Shown here piece by piece: positions 44,412-54,639 of a stretch of 64,000 nt of DNA (position 1 is the first letter of the stretch; every line of letters starts with the position of its first letter). The notes under the pieces were generated by a model. The model did not search any database and was not told the origin of the DNA. It saw only the letters and a program-made list of their open reading frames with translations. Origin of the DNA: Pseudogracilibacillus sp037071985 (GTDB lineage: Bacteria; Bacillota; Bacilli; Bacillales; Amphibacillaceae); the NCBI RefSeq assembly GCF_037071985.1, contig NZ_JAXHDF010000002.1, forward strand, positions 310,001 to 374,000. Direction: 5' to 3'. The position numbers and the translations under genes are program-made.

Positions 44412-44560
44412 CGTTTCCGTTTATTTTTCTTGCCATCCAGGTTAACGAATTCGCTTTCCCTTGCGACCTCTACATCGTGCTTCGGACTCGTATCATACTT
44501 TCTCGCAATATTTCTTTGTTTTCCAGTATCTCTATTTCGATTTTTATTTTCTTCAGACAT
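44405..44560 (-). CDS. 51-residue basic hydrophilic protein, unknown
   Basis: A small gene giving MSEENKNRNRDTGKQRNIAR, then KYDTSPKHDVEVARESEFVN and ending KKNKRKRK. It is highly charged with no hydrophobic segment. AGGAGG lies seven bases before the ATG at 44560. The composition recalls small bacillus spore or nucleic-acid-binding proteins of the YfhD/SASP-like kind, but I cannot name it. Confidence 0.65.
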   Translation of the reverse strand: MSEENKNRNRDTGKQRNIARKYDTSPKHDVEVARESEFVNLDGKKNKRKRK

Positions 44561-44743
44561 AGTAAATCCTCCTATCATATTTACTATATCCTGTTAGTGT
44601 TGAAACTATTTATTCAAAATAGTTTTATCTGTGCAAAGAAACGCTACTATAACTACAAAAAAGAAGCATAACTCTCGTCGATGTCGCCTTATAGAGTGTC
44701 CATTTTCGTTAAGCCCAGTAGTTTCATTTTTAGCAAGATGATA

Positions 44744-45874
44744 TTATTTTTTCATTTTTATAAATAATTTTTCGAGTGCTTTTTCATTTTTTCCTAAAGC
44801 GGGTTCTGTATTTATCGCTTTAAAGATGTCCTTGTTTTCAAATTTCCGGTCATCCTGCATCGCTGAGTCAATTACAGCATAGACGTCGTTTGCTTTGAGG
44901 AGACTTTTATCCATAATCCACATTTCTATTTGATAAAAATGTGTTCCGTCAGTCCATTGATAAATACGGTCTTTACGCTCATTATGTTGATAAATTGTTA
45001 CTTCTATACCGCCAGGTGTTTTAACTACTTCGTCTTCCTTAAATATATCTTCATACACTTCCAGTTCTTGATCTGAGACCGAATATGTAATGGTATCAGA
45101 CCCTCCTATTCTATATTGAACATCCAACTGAACAGTCTTTTCATTATATCCCATGTACATAAATGCTGCTCCATCTAATTCAACATATTCCTCATGGAGC
45201 TTTGGAAATTTAATGTTTTCCGTATCTAAATTCAATGCTTTATATAGCGGATCGTACGCTCCCTCTTCCTCTGTTTTTAAAGATTTACTTATTAATTCGA
45301 TAGCTTTTTCGTTATCTGGATCTTCCTCTTCGGACAAAGTAATGTTATAGATATTCCCATCACTTTCTCCCCACATTTCATATCTTTTATAGGAATCTCC
45401 ATATAACCCATACACTCCATTAATTGAATCATGGTCGAGCTTTTTCTCTTCGACAAATTCACCTTTAAACTCTTTCATCGCTTCCTTGTCATATCTGGTA
45501 CCACCTTCATATGAAATGAGTGGCAACCCCAAGTCCAAATCGTAATATGAGGAGTATTGGAACGTATCATTATATGTAAAATAACGAATAATGATGTCCC
45601 CTATATCCTTTTCACTTTTAATAAAGCCAGGTTTTTTTAATTCTCGCTGTTTTGTCATCATTTTTTCAATGATTTCTCGTTCATTAAGAGGATTTTCTAA
45701 ATCAATCAGTTCATTTTCAACCTCTGCATCTGATACGGTTTTAATTTCTTTATCCTCTTCCACCGTTTTGTTTTTAGGAGTTTCATCAGTTAACTCATTT
45801 AATACTGCGTCCATCATATTACTACAACCTGCTAGAAGCACTGTTGCAAAAATTAATGTAAATATCTTTCTCAT
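44744..45874 (-). CDS. putative lipoprotein, 376 residues
   Basis: The lipobox is LLAGCSN (C16). A variable acidic linker with repeated Glu (about 25-60) is followed by two similar-looking beta-rich halves. These contain SYEGGTRYDKEAMKEFKGEF and later VTIYQHNERKDRIYQWTDGT, HFYQIEMWIMD. No enzyme motif is visible. The likely place is the outer face of the membrane. No family is recognised. Confidence 0.75.
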   Translation of the reverse strand: MRKIFTLIFATVLLAGCSNMMDAVLNELTDETPKNKTVEEDKEIKTVSDAEVENELIDLENPLNEREIIEKMMTKQRELKKPGFIKSEKDIGDIIIRYFTYNDTFQYSSYYDLDLGLPLISYEGGTRYDKEAMKEFKGEFVEEKKLDHDSINGVYGLYGDSYKRYEMWGESDGNIYNITLSEEEDPDNEKAIELISKSLKTEEEGAYDPLYKALNLDTENIKFPKLHEEYVELDGAAFMYMGYNEKTVQLDVQYRIGGSDTITYSVSDQELEVYEDIFKEDEVVKTPGGIEVTIYQHNERKDRIYQWTDGTHFYQIEMWIMDKSLLKANDVYAVIDSAMQDDRKFENKDIFKAINTEPALGKNEKALEKLFIKMKK

Positions 45875-46482
45875 CTATCCTCTACTCCCCCATAGTTTTA
45901 AAATGTTACTGAAATTTTGCGTAAGATCAGTATCATAACAGAGTAAACATTATCAAAATATGTTAGAACCCTCAAGAGTCTAAAGAAATAGGAGAATAGA
46001 ACTTATTATTTTATAAGATGAGAATGATATGCATATTATTTCTTAGATAAAAGGATGATTAGTAGATTAAACTTGGTCTTATCAAGCTATTCATAGGAAA
46101 TTTAAGCCATCTTTTTATTACATGCCTAATTTTCCTTAAATAAAATTACTGCTCTGCTATTTTAAATGTTTTTGTCGGAGGCCATGCGACAACCTAGCAA
46201 AATTACATTTCGCTCTTAGCCATGAGACGAGATGTCCATGTCCGTGCAAACATTCCAACTTACCTCAAACTCTTTATTGGTGAAACTCTTGTCAAGGCAT
46301 CTGAACTATCTACTCAATTTTCTATATATTTTTTTCCATTCATTCGAGATATCAGTAGTCACAACCTAATAACTTCTTTTCACTATTCTAACTGCCTTCT
46401 CCTTATACAAGACTAATATTTTTACCCTTGTTTTCATAATTTAATAGTAAAGAATTCCACATATTTTAATGGAGGTGGATAA
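45875..46482. other. intergenic stretch between lipoprotein gene and putP
   Basis: Divergent promoter region of about 600 bp. A 64-codon frame at 46222 has no ribosome site and is rejected. I see no repeat, RNA element or terminator in it that I could defend. Confidence 0.4.
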
Positions 46483-47922
46483 ATGAATAATATTATTATA
46501 GTGGAATTTATTTTATATTTTATCGTCATCATTGCCATAGCGTATATGGCAAGCAGAACAAAAATGAGTCATTCAGTATTTCTTTTAGGTGGAAAACAAC
46601 TTCCTGGTTGGGCGCTTGCTTTTTCAGAACGGGCAACTGGAGAGTCAGCTTGGTTACTGCTCGGTTTTACTGGATTTGTTTTTGTTACAGGGTTATCTGG
46701 AATATGGGTAGCAATCGGTATAGCTACGGGAATAATTTTCGCATGGTTAGTATTGACAAGAAGATTTCGAGAAGAAGCAGATAAATATAATGTCCTTACC
46801 TTACCAGACTATTTAGCCATTAAGTTTCAAGCGAAAGCAAATATTATTCGTTGGCTAATAAGTATATTAATCGCAAGTTTCTTCATGTTTTATGTCGGAG
46901 CTCAACTTGCAGGAGCGGGAAAACTTTTTCTAACTACGTTTCACATGAACGAAACGACCGGGATTATCATTGCTACTGCCGTCATCATGGCAACTGCATA
47001 TTTTGGAGGGTTTTTATCTGTTGTCTGGACAGATATGATTCAGAGTATTATGATGCTGCTTACATTAGTCTTTCTACCAATCGTTGCGCTTATTTATATT
47101 GGTTCAAATGATCTATCCATTTCGACCTCTCTTGTCACTGCAGGAGAAGGTTTCGATTCGTGGATGGGTGGTGTCACTGGATTTGCCATTGGTGTGTTAT
47201 TTTTTAATAATTTCTCTTGGTTCTTTGGTTATTTAGGCGGGCAGCCACAGCTGAGTGCACGTTTCATGGCATTAAAAAATGATCGGGAAGCGAAGCAAGG
47301 CATTACCGTTGCTATCATATGGACCCTACTCGCATATGCAGGTGCATTTATAATTGGACTTGCCGCGATTGCTATGTACCAGCAAGGGAGTTTTTCGGAT
47401 GTGGAAACAGTCCTTCCTCATATGATTCTTGATCTGATGCCACCGTGGATTGCTGGTATTTTACTTGCTGGAATTATGGCTGCTATTATTACTACTGCTA
47501 ACTCTCAACTTATGGTCGTCACCAGTTCTGTTAGTGAGGATATTATTCATAAGACACTTGGTATGAAATTAACGGACAGACAAATGGTTACCCTTTCTCG
47601 AATTATTATTTTAGCCGTTGGAATCGTTGGTATGATCATAGCATTGACCTCAGAATCCTTACTCTATCTTGTCGTAAGTTGGGCATGGGCAGGTGTCGGA
47701 GGTACTTTATCCCCTGCTATATTGATGACGTTTTTTTGGAAAAAATATTCAAGTTCTGGGTTAATAGCTACTGTTGTTTCCGGTTTTGTCTTTACTGTTT
47801 TATGGATTAGCACCCCACTGGATGGCATTATAACATCGAGATTTTCTACTTTTTTCATAGCAGCTATTTTTGGAATTTTATTCAGTTTCCTGTTACCTGA
47901 TAAAAAAGAACAAACGGGATAG
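46483..47922 (+). CDS. putP: sodium/proline-type symporter (SSS family)
   Basis: A 479-residue sodium:solute symporter with about 13 membrane segments. SSS/PutP motifs include SERATGESAWLLLGFTGFVF (about 48-67), GGFLSVVWTDMIQS and ILLAGIMAAIITTANSQLMV. The strong resemblance to PutP suggests proline uptake, relevant to osmotic adaptation, but other solutes cannot be excluded. GGAGGTGG precedes the ATG. No proline-catabolism gene (putB/putC) lies beside it. Confidence 0.88.
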   Translation: MNNIIIVEFILYFIVIIAIAYMASRTKMSHSVFLLGGKQLPGWALAFSERATGESAWLLLGFTGFVFVTGLSGIWVAIGIATGIIFAWLVLTRRFREEADKYNVLTLPDYLAIKFQAKANIIRWLISILIASFFMFYVGAQLAGAGKLFLTTFHMNETTGIIIATAVIMATAYFGGFLSVVWTDMIQSIMMLLTLVFLPIVALIYIGSNDLSISTSLVTAGEGFDSWMGGVTGFAIGVLFFNNFSWFFGYLGGQPQLSARFMALKNDREAKQGITVAIIWTLLAYAGAFIIGLAAIAMYQQGSFSDVETVLPHMILDLMPPWIAGILLAGIMAAIITTANSQLMVVTSSVSEDIIHKTLGMKLTDRQMVTLSRIIILAVGIVGMIIALTSESLLYLVVSWAWAGVGGTLSPAILMTFFWKKYSSSGLIATVVSGFVFTVLWISTPLDGIITSRFSTFFIAAIFGILFSFLLPDKKEQTG

Positions 47923-48120
47923 TCAGTCAAGAGTTATGTTTTTAAACAGAAACAGAACTCTTTTTTCTAATCTGATTATAGAAAAATACCTTAATAACAA
48001 GATTTAATTAAGAACTAATTATTGTGCTTTCTACTTAGTTAACCCTAAATATATAAATAATAGTTTTTTGTATCACTTTTTCGGAAATAACTCATACTAA
48101 CACTACTCGGAGGTGTTTGT

Positions 48121-49593
48121 ATGAAAAAGGTATCAAATGTTTTTTGGTACGCCGTCTCCACTTGTATCGCAATTGTATTATGGGGGACATTTTTTCCAAG
48201 TCATTTAAATACAATAACAGCTGCAACTACCGCTTTTATTTACGACCGGTTCGGCTGGTACTATATGTTTGTCATTATGGTGATGATAATATTATGTATC
48301 TACCTAATGTTTTCTCGCTTTGGAAAAATCAAACTTGGTAAAGAAGATGATGAACCAGATTTTAGCTATCCAGCTTGGTTTGCAATGTTGTTTAGTGCAG
48401 GAATGGGAATTGGATTGATGTTTTTTACGACAGCAGAAACAATTTCTCATGCGTTTATCAGCTCTCCAAATGCCGATCCAGGTACAAAACAGGCAATCGT
48501 AGAATCTTTACAATACACTTCTTTTCATTGGGGATTTCATGGTTGGGGGCTATATGCAATTGTCGGCTTGATTCTTGCCTATTTTAAGTTTTATCGAGGA
48601 GCCCCTGGTTTAATCAGTGCGACACTTGAACCTTTGTTTGGAGAAAAGGTAATGCGTGGAAAAACTGGTGTCATCGTCGATACATTAGCAATCATTGCAA
48701 CCGTTGTTGGAGTAGCTTCGACCCTTGGATTAGGTTCAGCACAAATTAATAGTGGTTTGACATTTTTATTTAATGCACCTAAAACGTTTTGGTTCCAACT
48801 CATAATTTTAGTAATTGCAACAGTCTTATTTATCGCTTCTGCCTGGTCGGGAATTGGGTATGGGATTAAATATTTAAGTACCATCAATATGTGGCTCGCT
48901 GCATTAGTCGTAACGCTATTATTTTTCGTTGGTCCTTCGATGTACATAATCAATATGTTTACAACAACAATTGGAAAATATGCAGGAAATTTTATTGAGA
49001 TGAGTTTTGAACTAAAACCTGTTGATCCGGAGAAACGGCAATGGATTAATGATTGGACAATTTTTTATTGGGCTTGGTGGATTTCATGGGCACCGTTTGT
49101 CGGCATGTTTATCGCGCGCGTCTCTAAAGGAAGAACAATTAGAGAATTTATTGCCGGTGTTTTACTTGCCCCTACATTTGTAACGATGATTTTCTTTGCT
49201 GTGTTTGGAGTATCTGCACTAAATTTGGAGCAAAATGGGATTGCTAAAATATCTGAATTAGCTACTGAAACGGCAACTTTTGGCATGTTTCAGCATTATC
49301 CGTTAGGGACTATTTTGTCTTTTTTAACAATTATTGTGATTGCAGTATTTTTTATAACATCAGCTGATTCAGCTACATTTGTTCTCGGCATGTTCAGTAC
49401 AACTGGACGATTAAACCCTGCAAACTCGGTAAAAATAATTTGGGGAATCTTACTCTCATCGATGGCTGCAATCGTAATGTATTCTGGAGGGATTCAAGGT
49501 TTTCAAAATATGCTGATCATCGCGGCCTTGCCATTTTCAGTCATTATTATTTTAATGTCTGTCTCCTTCTTAAAAGTCGTTAAAAAAGAATAA
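48121..49593 (+). CDS. BCCT family (betaine/choline/carnitine) transporter
   Basis: A 490-residue BCCT transporter with 12 membrane segments. Signatures are SAGMGIGLMFFTTAE (about 90-104, the sodium/substrate helix), FHWGFHGWGLYAIVGLILAY and FYWAWWISWAPFVGMFIARV (the aromatic box). Short termini suggest no elaborate osmosensor tail. It probably imports glycine betaine or a related solute. CGGAGGTG precedes the ATG. It is the second compatible-solute-type transporter in a row. Confidence 0.92.
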   Translation: MKKVSNVFWYAVSTCIAIVLWGTFFPSHLNTITAATTAFIYDRFGWYYMFVIMVMIILCIYLMFSRFGKIKLGKEDDEPDFSYPAWFAMLFSAGMGIGLMFFTTAETISHAFISSPNADPGTKQAIVESLQYTSFHWGFHGWGLYAIVGLILAYFKFYRGAPGLISATLEPLFGEKVMRGKTGVIVDTLAIIATVVGVASTLGLGSAQINSGLTFLFNAPKTFWFQLIILVIATVLFIASAWSGIGYGIKYLSTINMWLAALVVTLLFFVGPSMYIINMFTTTIGKYAGNFIEMSFELKPVDPEKRQWINDWTIFYWAWWISWAPFVGMFIARVSKGRTIREFIAGVLLAPTFVTMIFFAVFGVSALNLEQNGIAKISELATETATFGMFQHYPLGTILSFLTIIVIAVFFITSADSATFVLGMFSTTGRLNPANSVKIIWGILLSSMAAIVMYSGGIQGFQNMLIIAALPFSVIIILMSVSFLKVVKKE

Positions 49594-49671
49594 GGTAAGA
49601 GAATCGTCTCAGTATTGTGTGATTTTACTTGGTGTAGAATGAACGATACTTGGTAAAAATTCTATTGGACG

Positions 49672-49729
49672 AAAAAAACGTGCACGATGCATTGCCCTCA
49701 TTCAAGGGATGAGACAATGCTTCGTGCAC
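49672..49729 (-). terminator. long terminator hairpin of fetAB
   Basis: An extended imperfect hairpin (GTGCACGA at about 49680 with TCGTGCAC at about 49729, plus an inner CTCAT/ATGAG pair) is followed on the minus strand by TTTTTTTCG. Confidence 0.85.
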
Positions 49730-49778
49730 ATTTCCATTCCAAAAGCACCACTATTATAGGTGACGAAACTTCAATTAA

Positions 49779-50612
49779 TCATTCATATTTTACTGGTAGA
49801 TTATCTTTACTAATGTCTCTTTTCGTTAATATAAACTGTTGTCGTTCATTAAAAAATACTTTATAGGCTAAATGTAGAAAAATGAGGACCGTGATGGAAA
49901 CTGTTCCTGCCACCCCTAGCATAACTGATAATTGATATTTCACTGCTGTAATTGGAGATTGACCAGCGATAATTTGCCCAGTCATCATTCCCGGCAAGAA
50001 GATAATTCCCATTCCGACCATCGCATTTATCGTCGGGAGCATTGCTTGATCATAAGCTTCATTTATTATTGACTTCGATGCTACTTTTGGTGAAGCCCCA
50101 AGCATGAGCGCTCCTTCTATCTTTTCCTTTTGCCCCTTCATTCCGTTTAATAAATTATTTACTCCGAGAGAAACCCCTGTCATTGTTTTTCCGATAATCA
50201 TTCCGCTTAGAGGAATAAAATATTGTGGTTCATACCATGGATCAAGCTGCAATACAACAAGCATGAAAAAGATAAGATTTATACTTATTCCGACGAACAT
50301 TGCGAGTGCAATGATTTTTTTAATGTCAATTTTTATAGTTGCTTTTGTTCTCTGATACACGTTGAAAACGGCAAAACCTAACATAATGAACACGATAGAA
50401 ACGGTTATAAGAGGATGAGGGTTCTTCAATACATAGACTAAAATATATCCGACTATAATAAGTTGGATGGTCATTCGTAATACAGATATAATAAGTAATT
50501 TTTCCCGGGGAATTTTTTTAAAACGAAAGATGACTAATATAATAATGATAAAGATATAGGCATATGCAACTTGCCACATTGTAAAATCCATCACATCTTC
50601 ATTCACTCTCAT
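49779..50612 (-). CDS. fetB: FetB/YbbM-type ABC exporter permease
   Basis: A 277-residue UPF0014/FetB membrane protein with seven to eight membrane segments. The conserved block is IPLSGMIIGKTMTGVSLGVN, followed by ALMLGASPKVASKSIINEAY and FLPGMMTGQIIAGQSP. In Escherichia coli FetAB exports iron under oxidative stress. It overlaps fetA by 4 bp. The ATG at 50612 is only three bases from GGAGG, so the GTG two codons later (50606) may be the true start. Confidence 0.9.
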   Translation of the reverse strand: MRVNEDVMDFTMWQVAYAYIFIIIILVIFRFKKIPREKLLIISVLRMTIQLIIVGYILVYVLKNPHPLITVSIVFIMLGFAVFNVYQRTKATIKIDIKKIIALAMFVGISINLIFFMLVVLQLDPWYEPQYFIPLSGMIIGKTMTGVSLGVNNLLNGMKGQKEKIEGALMLGASPKVASKSIINEAYDQAMLPTINAMVGMGIIFLPGMMTGQIIAGQSPITAVKYQLSVMLGVAGTVSITVLIFLHLAYKVFFNERQQFILTKRDISKDNLPVKYE

Positions 50613-51244
50613 TCACCTCCATGCTGGCCGCTGTATGTATCCATGTTTATTACATTATCGGCAAATTTTTCCGATACATGCTTATCATGCGTAACCATAA
50701 TAACCTGCTGTTCGTGCTTCCGTGCAATCGTTAAAAATTGGCTTAATACATGATCTGTCGTTTTATTATCTAATTCTGAAGTTGGTTCGTCTAATAACAA
50801 AACATTTGCCTGCTTCATCAACAATACACGTCCTAAAGCAATTCGTTGTTTTTCCCCACCTGACAGATCATTGATATTGATATCTAAACTTTTTTCAAGC
50901 CTTAAGCGATCTAACATCTCTTTTAAAGCCTCATCAGAAGCAGCTTGCTGACCAGATAATCTCAATCCCATATATAAATTTTCACGGATAGATCCATCAA
51001 ACATTACTGGATTTTGCGGCGCCATCACAACTTTCCTTCGCAATTCACAAGCAGGTAGTTCCGTAATATTCCGACTATTTAATTTGATTATACCGGCTGC
51101 GGGATCATCGAGATTATTTAACAAACGTAATAGAGTAGATTTGCCACTGCCACTCTGTCCTTCAATACTAATTACTGGTTCTTTTAATAATAAGCTTTTA
51201 ATAGTGAACACATTTTTAACCTGTACATTATCAAGTTGAAACAT
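50609..51244 (-). CDS. fetA: FetA-type ABC exporter ATPase
   Basis: A 211-residue ATPase with Walker A GQSGSGKSTLLRL, Q-loop MAPQNPVMFDGS, signature LSGGEKQRIALGR, Walker B VLLLDEPTSELD and switch His VTHDKHV. It is paired with FetB by translational coupling. The presumed role is metal (iron) export, by family. Its ribosome site (GGGGGA) is weaker than usual here. Confidence 0.9.
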   Translation of the reverse strand: MFQLDNVQVKNVFTIKSLLLKEPVISIEGQSGSGKSTLLRLLNNLDDPAAGIIKLNSRNITELPACELRRKVVMAPQNPVMFDGSIRENLYMGLRLSGQQAASDEALKEMLDRLRLEKSLDININDLSGGEKQRIALGRVLLMKQANVLLLDEPTSELDNKTTDHVLSQFLTIARKHEQQVIMVTHDKHVSEKFADNVINMDTYSGQHGGE

Positions 51245-51672
51245 CTTCTAAATTTCCCCCAATAGTTGACTTGTATTTAGTTAGCTTTACCCTCTTTCAA
51301 GACATTTACACGTATTACCAATGCCCAACTAATGAGTTGTTTGCTAAGTATATCTGTATAGGTGTCTCGTGGATACACAATGCAAGTCGTTCTAGAGTTT
51401 CTAGTAACGATCAACTTATATAAATACTGGTTTATATAGATATTATTTACAAAATTTGTGTGATCTTATCTATAACAGTATTTGCAGACATCTACCATTG
51501 ATTACCAGTTAAAAAAGTTCAATTAATGTTCAGATTTTAATTATTTTTTTCGATATTTCGAATCAACTAATTGTCATACCAAAAAAATAGGAATAATATT
51601 TGTAACAGATATTTTTTATACATTTTCTGTAAAAGGTTTACGACATGTTTATATATGGAGGAGGAGTAGAAA
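51245..51672. other. AT-rich divergent promoter region fetAB / qoxABCD
   Basis: There is no open frame of note. It must carry both promoters. Poly-A/T tracts occur at 51541-51590, but I could not fix -35/-10 boxes or a regulator site. Confidence 0.4.
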
Positions 51673-52623
51673 ATGAGTAAAAAATGGCTGTGGGTATCAT
51701 TTATTCTGGCTGTTTCAGCAATGTTATCCGGTTGTGAGTATTCACTTAAAGTACTTGATCCGAGAGGACCACAAGCGGAAACTCTATCAAATACAATTAT
51801 TTTTTCTATTATTATGATGGCTTGTATTTTACTCGTTGTTTATGTTTTATTTACGATCATGTTAGTTAAATATCGTGCATCTAAATTGGACAAAGATTAT
51901 GAACCGCCTCATGAAGAAGGCAGTAAAGCGTTAGAAATTTTTTGGACGGCTATGCCGATTATCATTGTTATTATTCTTTCGATAGTTACCGTTCAAACGA
52001 CCACAACAGTAGAAAATAAACCTGATGCATATCAAAACGAGGAACCGCTTGTTATCTATGCTGCATCATCGAACTGGAAATGGCATTTTTCATACCCAGA
52101 ACAAAATATTGAAACAGTAAATTATGTAAATATTCCGGTCGATCGTCCAATTGAATTTCGTCTTTATTCATATGGACCAATAACAAGTTTTTGGATACCA
52201 CAGCTTTCTGGTCAAAAATATGCTATGAGCGATATGGTTACAAAAATCAATCTCGCCGCAAGCACACCTGGCTCTTATATGGGGAAAAACTCCAACTTCA
52301 GCGGAAAAGGCTTTGCGCATATGGAATTTGAAGCAGAAGCAATGTCTGACAAGGATTTTGATTCATGGGTAAATGATGTGAAAAATAATGAACAAGAGTT
52401 AACAGAATCAGAGTTTAATAAATTATTAGAAATGGAGCATGTTGGACGAAAATCCTACTCTTCTACCCATTTAAGCTTTGCTCCTGCTCCTGAAGGAGAA
52501 CATGCAGGACATCATCATGGGGATGAACAGGAAAAAGAGGAATCCCCTCATCGTACAGGCCATGAACATGGTAGCAATACAGAAATGAACATGACTACAG
52601 ATACAACTCATAAGAACGAGTAA
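51673..52623 (+). CDS. qoxA: aa3-type quinol oxidase subunit II
   Basis: QoxA is the cupredoxin-fold subunit that passes electrons from menaquinol to QoxB. The 316 residues have a lipobox LSGC, two membrane helices (about 41-66 and 88-112) and the beta domain (SSNWKWHFSYPEQNIETVNY, FWIPQLSGQKYAM). The CuA-binding Cys residues are absent, as expected for a quinol oxidase. The C-terminal 45 residues are an unusual His-rich, acidic tail (HAGHHHGDEQ, then HRTGHEHG). GGAGGAGG precedes the ATG. Confidence 0.95.
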   Translation: MSKKWLWVSFILAVSAMLSGCEYSLKVLDPRGPQAETLSNTIIFSIIMMACILLVVYVLFTIMLVKYRASKLDKDYEPPHEEGSKALEIFWTAMPIIIVIILSIVTVQTTTTVENKPDAYQNEEPLVIYAASSNWKWHFSYPEQNIETVNYVNIPVDRPIEFRLYSYGPITSFWIPQLSGQKYAMSDMVTKINLAASTPGSYMGKNSNFSGKGFAHMEFEAEAMSDKDFDSWVNDVKNNEQELTESEFNKLLEMEHVGRKSYSSTHLSFAPAPEGEHAGHHHGDEQEKEESPHRTGHEHGSNTEMNMTTDTTHKNE

Positions 52624-52695
52624 CATCGTTTTATATTTAGGCTACTAAAGAAAATGGCTGCCTAGCTTTGATAGATTGAAAGGAGTTTAACGCGA

Positions 52696-54639
52696 ATGAA
52701 ATGGGATCAGTTTTTAGTAACAGGAGAACCGATGATTTATGCCGCGATGATAAGTATTGTCGTTGTATCCATTGCAATTGTCGCTGGTTTAACCTACTTA
52801 AAAAAATGGAGTTATCTATGGGAAGAATGGCTAACAACGGTCGATCATAAACGAATCGGTGTGATGTATATTATTTCTGCCCTTTTAATGCTTTTCCGTG
52901 GCGGAGTCGATGCGGTCTTAATGCGTGCACAAACAGCTATTCCTGAAAATGGGTTACTTGATGCGCAACATTATAATGAAATTTTCACTACGCATGGAAT
53001 TATTATGATTTTATTTATGGCGATGCCGTTTATTATCGGATTAATGAACGTCGTTATTCCGCTTCAGATTGGGGCAAGAGATGTTGCTTTTCCACGGTTA
53101 AATGCCGTTAGTTTCTGGCTTTTCTTTTTCGGTGCGATGCTATTAAATATTTCCTTCGTGATCGGGGGCTCACCAGATGCCGGTTGGACAGCTTATTTTC
53201 CGTTAGCGAGCGTCAATTTTAGTCCGACAGTCGGGAATAACTATTATGCCATTGCACTGCAAATTGCTGGACTAGGAACGTTAATGACAGGGATTAACTT
53301 CCTCGTTACGATATTAAAAATGAGAGCACCTGGTATGACATTAATGAAAATGCCTATGTTTACTTGGTCTGTATTAATTACCAATGTCATTATTGTCTTC
53401 GCCTTCCCTGTATTGACAGTTGCACTTGCCTTAATGATGTTAGACCGCCAATTTGGTACACAATTTTTTACAATGGCAAATGGCGGGATGGACATGCTCT
53501 GGGCGAATCTGTTCTGGGTATGGGGCCACCCGGAAGTTTATATAGTAATCCTTCCTGCATTTGGGATATATAGTGAAATTATTTCCACCTTTGCCCGGAA
53601 AAACTTATACGGGTATAAATCAATGGTCATAAGTATGATTGCAATATCCCTACTTTCGTTCCTTGTCTGGGTGCACCATTTTTATACCATGGGGCACGGT
53701 GTGATGGTAAATAGTATTTTCTCTATTACGACCATGGCAATCGCTGTTCCGACCGGGGTTAAAATATTCAACTGGTTGTTTACATTACGAAAAGGAAAAA
53801 TTACGTTTACGACCCCGATGTTATATGCATTAGCATTTATCCCTATTTTTACAATTGGTGGGGTAACCGGGGTAATGCTAGCGATGGCAAGTACGGATTA
53901 TCAATATCATAATACGATGTTTTTAGTGGCGCATTTTCATTATGTATTAATTCCGGGAACGGTCTTTGCCGTAATTGCCGGTTTCCATTTCTGGTTCCCG
54001 AAAGTCTTTGGTTTCCGCTTAAATGAAAAATTAAGTAAATTAGCTTTCTGGTTTATCGCAATTAGCTTTAATGTCACATTCTTCCCTCTCTTTATATTAG
54101 GGTTAAATGGAATGACACGGCGCATGTACACTTATTCTGCAGATACTGGTTTTGGACCATTAAATATGCTTTCTGCTAATGGAGCTTTAGGATTAACGAT
54201 TGGCTTTATCATTCTTGTTTACAATATTTATTGGAGTGTTCGCTATAGTCCACGGGATAAAACAGGAGATCCGTGGGATGCCCGTAACTTAGAATGGGCT
54301 ACACATAGTCCAGTACCTGAGTATAATTTTGCCATTATCCCGCAAGTAAACTCATTAGATGCTTTATGGTTTTCTAAAAAAGAAGGGAAACCATTAACAG
54401 AAGGAGCTTATGAGCCAATTCATATGCCAAACAGCAGTGGATTGCCATTCATTATGGGTGTTGCCTTTTTCTTCTGGGGCTTCTTTATGGTATTCAGCAT
54501 GTGGGTGCCAGCAATTATATTAGCGATCTTTATCTTTGGAACAATGGCATACCGATCCTTTGAAAAAGATGATGGACATTATATTTCTGTTGAAGAAATT
54601 GAACAAACGGAAAACAGATTACGAGGTGAGCAACAATGA
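52696..54639 (+). CDS. qoxB: aa3-type quinol oxidase subunit I
   Basis: QoxB holds heme a, heme a3 and CuB and reduces O2 to water while pumping protons. The 647 residues show the heme-ligand FTTHGIIMILFMAM, the CuB/cross-link helix WVWGHPEVYIVILPAFGIYS, the CuB histidines in WVHHFYTMGH, and heme ligands in VAHFHYVLIPG. AAAGGAG precedes the ATG. It overlaps qoxC by 4 bp. Confidence 0.97.
   Translation: MKWDQFLVTGEPMIYAAMISIVVVSIAIVAGLTYLKKWSYLWEEWLTTVDHKRIGVMYIISALLMLFRGGVDAVLMRAQTAIPENGLLDAQHYNEIFTTHGIIMILFMAMPFIIGLMNVVIPLQIGARDVAFPRLNAVSFWLFFFGAMLLNISFVIGGSPDAGWTAYFPLASVNFSPTVGNNYYAIALQIAGLGTLMTGINFLVTILKMRAPGMTLMKMPMFTWSVLITNVIIVFAFPVLTVALALMMLDRQFGTQFFTMANGGMDMLWANLFWVWGHPEVYIVILPAFGIYSEIISTFARKNLYGYKSMVISMIAISLLSFLVWVHHFYTMGHGVMVNSIFSITTMAIAVPTGVKIFNWLFTLRKGKITFTTPMLYALAFIPIFTIGGVTGVMLAMASTDYQYHNTMFLVAHFHYVLIPGTVFAVIAGFHFWFPKVFGFRLNEKLSKLAFWFIAISFNVTFFPLFILGLNGMTRRMYTYSADTGFGPLNMLSANGALGLTIGFIILVYNIYWSVRYSPRDKTGDPWDARNLEWATHSPVPEYNFAIIPQVNSLDALWFSKKEGKPLTEGAYEPIHMPNSSGLPFIMGVAFFFWGFFMVFSMWVPAIILAIFIFGTMAYRSFEKDDGHYISVEEIEQTENRLRGEQQ

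Noticed and set aside
46222..46416. A 64-codon plus-strand frame between the lipoprotein gene and putP.
   Set aside because: No ribosome site, unusual codon use and no recognisable similarity.
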